64,000 bases of DNA from an uncultured Eubacteriales bacterium (GTDB taxonomy: Bacteria > Bacillota > Clostridia > Christensenellales > Aristaeellaceae). The stretch is taken from positions 1-64,000 of the forward strand of contig CACWXY010000010.1 in NCBI GenBank assembly GCA_902764915.1, given 5' to 3'. Below the pieces are notes generated by a model. That model had not been told where the DNA came from. It saw only the letters and a program-made list of their open reading frames with translations, and searched no databases. Positions 60,570 to 64,000 of this stretch are shown here, piece after piece. Every line of letters starts with the position of its first letter. The stretch's first letter is position 1. A program made the translations under genes and the position numbers.

Positions 60570-62684
60570 TTACTTGATTACACATACATTGCTGACAACA
60601 CTTCCGGTGTAGCCGCTTCCATCTGCCGCTGTAACAGTAAGAACCAGTGTATCGCCTACATCGAAGCCAGCGGTACCAATTTCTGAAGACACAACACTGT
60701 CAACGACGACCGTGGTGCTGTCGGAAATCTTGGTACGCTGCCATTGGAAGGTCAGGGAAGAGGTACTGACAGCCACCTGTGCAGTGAGCTTTTTCCCTTT
60801 TGTGATTTCCGGCTGCAGGATAACGGTTCCCGTGAGAGCAGGGAGGGTTACTGTTTTGGCAGCAACAACGGATGTAGCCGAGCTGACGGCACTTCCGGTC
60901 CAGTTGCCATAACCAATCGCGACGCAGTAGAGAGAGGTATTGACGTCGGACTTCTGTACGGTATAGGAGGAGCCGGTGCCAACGGTGATACCGCCAACAC
61001 GGTACCAGATGAAGCTGACCGTGGCACCGATGTCAGAGGCTGCATACAGAACGTCACCTTCCGTAGGTGAATAGCTGGACAGATCACACTTGGACACTGT
61101 TCCGGAAGAGACACTGGCTACGACCTCGGAAGAGTATGCACTGGTTGCTGTGCCAGAGAAAGAACCAATACCAGTGACCTTGACGCGGATCTTGCGACCT
61201 ACATCCGAGGAGCGAACCACATAGGTGGATTCCGTGGAGAGCTGGACGCCGTTGTCATTGGTCCACAGATAAGAAACGGTGGCTCCGGACGGTGCGATCA
61301 CTGCGGAAAGTGTTTCCCCGACAACCGGTGTATTGTTTCCAAGAGCGACCGCGCTGATGGTACCGGATGTGGGCACAGCATAGCTGGTTGTCAGGAACTT
61401 GTGCATCATATAGCCTGTGCGGGAATTGATGGACACATAATCCCAGGTGCCGAGGTTTCGAAGTACAGTGACCTGGGTGCCGACCGGATACAGATCCAGT
61501 GCTTCATAGCTTGTGGAAGGTCCAGCCCGAAGAATCACACCATTGCCGTTCTGGGAAATCACATAAGCCACATAGGTGGTCGTATCCGTGCTGGGTGTGG
61601 AAGGTGTGGAGGGCGAAGAAGGTGTAGAAGGCGAGGAAGGTGTGGAAGGTGTGGACGGGGAGATACTGCCGCTCAGATAGGCGGTCATCATATAGCCTGT
61701 GACTGCACCGATCTGTACGGAGCTCCAGATGGATCCGGCATTGAGCACACTCACCGGGGTTCCCACGGCATAGAGTCCCAGAATGGAATAATTGGTGCCA
61801 GGGCCGGAACGCAGACGGACAGGCAGACCGTTAGCGGCTGTGACATAGGCCACATTACTTCCTGTTACAGGAACGGTAATCACCGGCGTGACCGGCGTCA
61901 CCTTTCCGGGCGCTTTGGTGGTCAGATACTTGGCCATCATATAGCCGTATGTATTTCCCACTTTGATGTAGTCCCATGTACTGCCCGGCGTGAGAATGGT
62001 GACCTGTGTCCCTACGGCATACTTGCCGATAATCCCTGCGTTTGTGGAGGGAGAAGAGCGCAGATTGACACCCTTGCCATTGGAGGAAGTAACATAGGCA
62101 GTGGTAGAAGTCGTGGTTGAGGTCGATGCGGTACTGGTCGGTTTCACCGCAGTCAGGTACTTGGCCATCATATAGCCTGTGGAAGTGCCGACCTGAATCT
62201 TATCCCAGGTCGTGCCGGCTGAGAGGATGGTAACCTGTGTCCCCACATCCAGATAGCGCAGTACGGTGTAGCTCTTGCTGGCGCCTGTGCGCATGGCGAC
62301 ACGGCCGCCATTGGAAGAAGTGACATAAGCGGTGTTCGTAGACGTAGACTGTGCAGTGGTCTGCTTGGTGGAAGACGGCTGAGACGTACTTCCCGATGGA
62401 CCGGTGGGAGAGATGACGGCTGTATTCAGATAGGAAGAATACATATATCCGAGCTGGCCGTCCGGTGCCTGTACATAACTCCATGCACCGGTGGTAGAGA
62501 GCACTGTTACGGTGGTCCCGGTGTAGTAGCTTGCCACAGGAGCCGCGTCAAAAGAGGGAAGCGCACGCATCCGCAGCCAGCCGCCCGTTACTGTGGCGGT
62601 ATAGGTGGATGCGAAAGCGGTTGGGAGGGAGACTGTAGTGATGCACAGCATCACGGTCAGAAGTAATGCCAGAAAGCGTTTCAT
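60570..62684 (-). CDS. secreted five-SH3b, Ig-like surface protein
   Basis: A 704-residue protein with signal peptide (cut after AFA). Five bacterial SH3 (SH3b) domains follow at about 29-88, 118-178, 195-254, 278-337 and 372-431, each with the pattern ...R.GPS..Y..L.....GT.V.VL..G..WD.I.....TGYMM..YL. A Ser/Pro/Thr linker (342-366) separates the fourth and fifth. Three Ig-like or bacterial-Ig repeats fill 440-704. SH3b domains bind wall peptides, so the protein likely sits on the cell wall. No sortase motif ends it. AGGAGG precedes the start by eight bases. Confidence 0.88.
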   Translation of the reverse strand: MKRFLALLLTVMLCITTVSLPTAFASTYTATVTGGWLRMRALPSFDAAPVASYYTGTTVTVLSTTGAWSYVQAPDGQLGYMYSSYLNTAVISPTGPSGSTSQPSSTKQTTAQSTSTNTAYVTSSNGGRVAMRTGASKSYTVLRYLDVGTQVTILSAGTTWDKIQVGTSTGYMMAKYLTAVKPTSTASTSTTTSTTAYVTSSNGKGVNLRSSPSTNAGIIGKYAVGTQVTILTPGSTWDYIKVGNTYGYMMAKYLTTKAPGKVTPVTPVITVPVTGSNVAYVTAANGLPVRLRSGPGTNYSILGLYAVGTPVSVLNAGSIWSSVQIGAVTGYMMTAYLSGSISPSTPSTPSSPSTPSSPSTPSTPSTDTTTYVAYVISQNGNGVILRAGPSTSYEALDLYPVGTQVTVLRNLGTWDYVSINSRTGYMMHKFLTTSYAVPTSGTISAVALGNNTPVVGETLSAVIAPSGATVSYLWTNDNGVQLSTESTYVVRSSDVGRKIRVKVTGIGSFSGTATSAYSSEVVASVSSGTVSKCDLSSYSPTEGDVLYAASDIGATVSFIWYRVGGITVGTGSSYTVQKSDVNTSLYCVAIGYGNWTGSAVSSATSVVAAKTVTLPALTGTVILQPEITKGKKLTAQVAVSTSSLTFQWQRTKISDSTTVVVDSVVSSEIGTAGFDVGDTLVLTVTAADGSGYTGSVVSNVCVIK
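61594..61658 (-). repeat. 9-base-unit tandem repeat coding for a Ser-Pro-Thr linker
   Basis: A short array of variants of a 9-base unit codes for a string of PST/PSS triplets in the SH3b protein. Units differ by single bases. Such repeats can gain or lose copies by slippage, which would change the length of the linker without a frameshift. Confidence 0.7.
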
Positions 62685-62715
62685 GGATGGATCCTCCTAC
62701 ATTCCACAGATTGGG

Positions 62716-63762
62716 TTATCCATTGGATCCGCTGTCAAGCAGCAGCGTATCCATAATGATACCGGAATAGATACTCAGATCCGGGCCGGTCTGCGTATCC
62801 CAGGAGAGATACACCGTAACGACGCCGTTTTCTGTCAGCTGTACAAGCCACAGATTCTGTGTGGTTCCCAGACTGGACTGCAAGGTAATGAGTTCTTCTG
62901 CCTCGTCCACAGAAAGAAGCGTATCCGGATGCGCCTGTCTGAGAACTTCGATCAGGTTCTCCAGCGTATTTCCATTGCGATCCTCATAGCTAATGAAGAA
63001 CGATGCCTGGGGAAGGGTTCCGCTGATGCCATTCTCCTGCACTGTCAGGCTGTCCGCATCAAATACAGAGGGATACATGATGGAGAAAGCGTGCTCCGGC
63101 GAGTAATAGGTTGTAAGTCCGGCCAGCGGTGCATAAGTATCAGTATCCTCAGCCAGTGGATCATCTTCAAACAGGAGTGTGGTGACTTTCCATCCGCCAA
63201 TGGCGTTTTCATCTTTTGACAGTGTCATGACAACGCGCATGTCGAGGAAAGCCAGCTCATTCATCTGGGCTTCCTCCAGAAGGTTATAGCGCTGCGGAGC
63301 GGAATAGACCTCACCGAGCAGTGCCAGCTGACTGTGGGTTTCGTCCGGCTGACACTCCATCATCATGACGCCGATATATTCAGGCGTGTGATCCGGGAGA
63401 ACGGAGCTGGCCGGCAGAGCGTGCGGTGCGGTGAAATTCGCAGTCAGCCACGCGTCCTGGAGCGAGGTATCCGAGAGATAGGCTTCACCCAGGCCGACAT
63501 CGGGCCGATCAAAGCCTGCGGAGAACAGGGTCTGTGTAAAGCGGTCATCCAACGGTGTGACTCCATCCAGCTGATATGGCTGATCCGAACAGCGAAGCGC
63601 TGCGTGTACAGCCAGGTCAGTCAGCGGCTGAATCCGAAGAAACAATGCTTCCTGTTCAATGGCTGGGAGCCGGTCTTCGATGACTTCACTGCCAAGACAT
63701 GCAAGCGGCTGCATGAGAATAACCAGCGTCAGGGTAAGAAGCAAGAGACGTCTGTAACGCAT
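62716..63762 (-). CDS. secreted protein of unknown function
   Basis: A 348-residue protein with a signal peptide (MRYRRLLLLTLTLVILMQPLACLGS). The sequence LACLG could look like a lipobox, but the Cys is preceded by Ala and Leu and followed by Leu, so anchoring is uncertain. The mature protein has no motif I recognise; a late YYSPEHAFSIMYPSVFD and a beta-rich C-terminus recall DUF-type domains that bind proteins or peptides. The start at 63762 is chosen because AAGGAAGG lies upstream. It precedes the SH3b protein gene by 31 bases, so they may form an operon. Confidence 0.7.
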   Translation of the reverse strand: MRYRRLLLLTLTLVILMQPLACLGSEVIEDRLPAIEQEALFLRIQPLTDLAVHAALRCSDQPYQLDGVTPLDDRFTQTLFSAGFDRPDVGLGEAYLSDTSLQDAWLTANFTAPHALPASSVLPDHTPEYIGVMMMECQPDETHSQLALLGEVYSAPQRYNLLEEAQMNELAFLDMRVVMTLSKDENAIGGWKVTTLLFEDDPLAEDTDTYAPLAGLTTYYSPEHAFSIMYPSVFDADSLTVQENGISGTLPQASFFISYEDRNGNTLENLIEVLRQAHPDTLLSVDEAEELITLQSSLGTTQNLWLVQLTENGVVTVYLSWDTQTGPDLSIYSGIIMDTLLLDSGSNG

Positions 63763-63870
63763 AAGATCCTTCCTTTCTGCATGAAATGCAATGGTGACCA
63801 TAAAGCTCTCCTTCTATGTGACGAAAGAGAATGACTTTTTCATGCGGGACTGTGAATTATGACAAAGTTT

Positions 63871-64000
63871 TCACACGACGAGGCCGCCGCTGATTCCCAG
63901 GACCTGGCCTGTGATAAAGCTGGCCTTTTCACTGGCCAGGAATGCTATGGCCTGTCCGACATCCTCTGCCTGCCCGATTCGGGAAAGCGGTGTTTCATCC
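63871..64000 (-). CDS. short-chain dehydrogenase/reductase, C-terminal fragment (runs off the window)
   Basis: Only the last 43 codons are in the window, read leftward to TCA (63871-63873 on the plus strand). The deduced end is [22 protein letters not shown], then [20 protein letters not shown], the typical C-terminus of FabG-like SDR enzymes (FITGQ...GG). It is likely a 3-oxoacyl-ACP reductase or related NAD(P)-dependent dehydrogenase; the rest lies beyond the right edge. Confidence 0.85.
   Translation of the reverse strand, partial: DETPLSRIGQAEDVGQAIAFLASEKASFITGQVLGISGGLVV

Noticed and set aside
61401-62120. Gly/Cys/Arg-rich 239-codon frame opposite the SH3b protein
   Set aside because: Its odd composition (repeated CGR) comes from the complement of the Ser-Pro-Thr repeat; no ribosome site.
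1-64000. CRISPR arrays, insertion sequences, prophage or integrase genes
   Set aside because: No regular spaced repeats, terminal inverted repeats, transposase or integrase motifs were seen.

Overview
The window reads as a chromosomal segment of a mid-GC, Gram-positive-type anaerobe of the Bacillota, most likely class Clostridia. The pointers are strong GGAGG ribosome sites, frequent GTG and TTG starts, many short hairpin-plus-U terminators, a T-box leader in front of trpS, a class C sortase, a single-TM signal peptidase I, DUF624 and DUF3048 (YerB-type) proteins, Hsp33 and an Mrp-type cation antiporter. A Christensenellales-like gut or rumen lineage would fit, but that is a guess from gene content and style. 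There is no phage, insertion sequence, CRISPR array or rRNA operon. The window is mostly core and niche genes in tidy operons.

Layout. 0.1-2.3 kb: a membrane protein and an M20 peptidase. 2.4-6.3 kb: a 1292-residue c-di-GMP protein (receiver, degenerate GGDEF, EAL, four copies of a PAS-like module, intact GGDEF). 6.4-10.1 kb: KDPG aldolase, a flavin-type oxidoreductase, a secreted protein and a CPA2-type exchanger. 10.2-17.2 kb: a same-strand run of phosphopentomutase, an ATPase, a VanX-like dipeptidase, a CadC-like metal sensor, a cytidylate-kinase-like protein, a GH113-like protein, a zinc alcohol dehydrogenase and a GH43 protein. 17.2-19.9 kb: gpmA and a C69 dipeptidase. 19.9-29.2 kb: a ten-gene Mrp/Mbh-like antiporter operon with four NuoL/M/N-like subunits. 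29.2-32.9 kb: a LUD protein, tRNA-Ser(GGA), an aminotransferase and a pair of membrane coiled-coil proteins.

33.1-41.4 kb is one eight-gene operon (Lrp regulator, aminotransferase, CapA, DUF624, methyltransferase, Hsp33, HEAT-like, zinc-ribbon/TPR membrane protein) closed by a perfect 20-bp terminator stem. 41.5-45.9 kb holds potABCD under an XRE-cupin repressor with a palindromic operator. 46.1-47.5 kb is T-box-controlled trpS. 48.3-50.3 kb is a hybrid histidine kinase that carries one copy of the same module found four times in the c-di-GMP protein. 50.6-53.8 kb is aroA-aroC-pheA. 53.8-59.8 kb has an alkyltransferase, a large glycosyltransferase, a DUF3048 protein, a coiled-coil protein, signal peptidase I and a class C sortase. 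60.4-64.0 kb has a five-SH3b/Ig-like surface protein, a secreted protein and the end of an SDR dehydrogenase.

The features most worth attention are the module shared between the two signalling proteins, the enlarged Mrp-like complex without hydrogenase genes, a CadC-type sensor with both metal sites but no efflux pump nearby, the pilin-less class C sortase, and two gene-empty stretches of about 0.6-0.8 kb. Start sites were chosen from ribosome-binding sites and often differ from the longest open frame.
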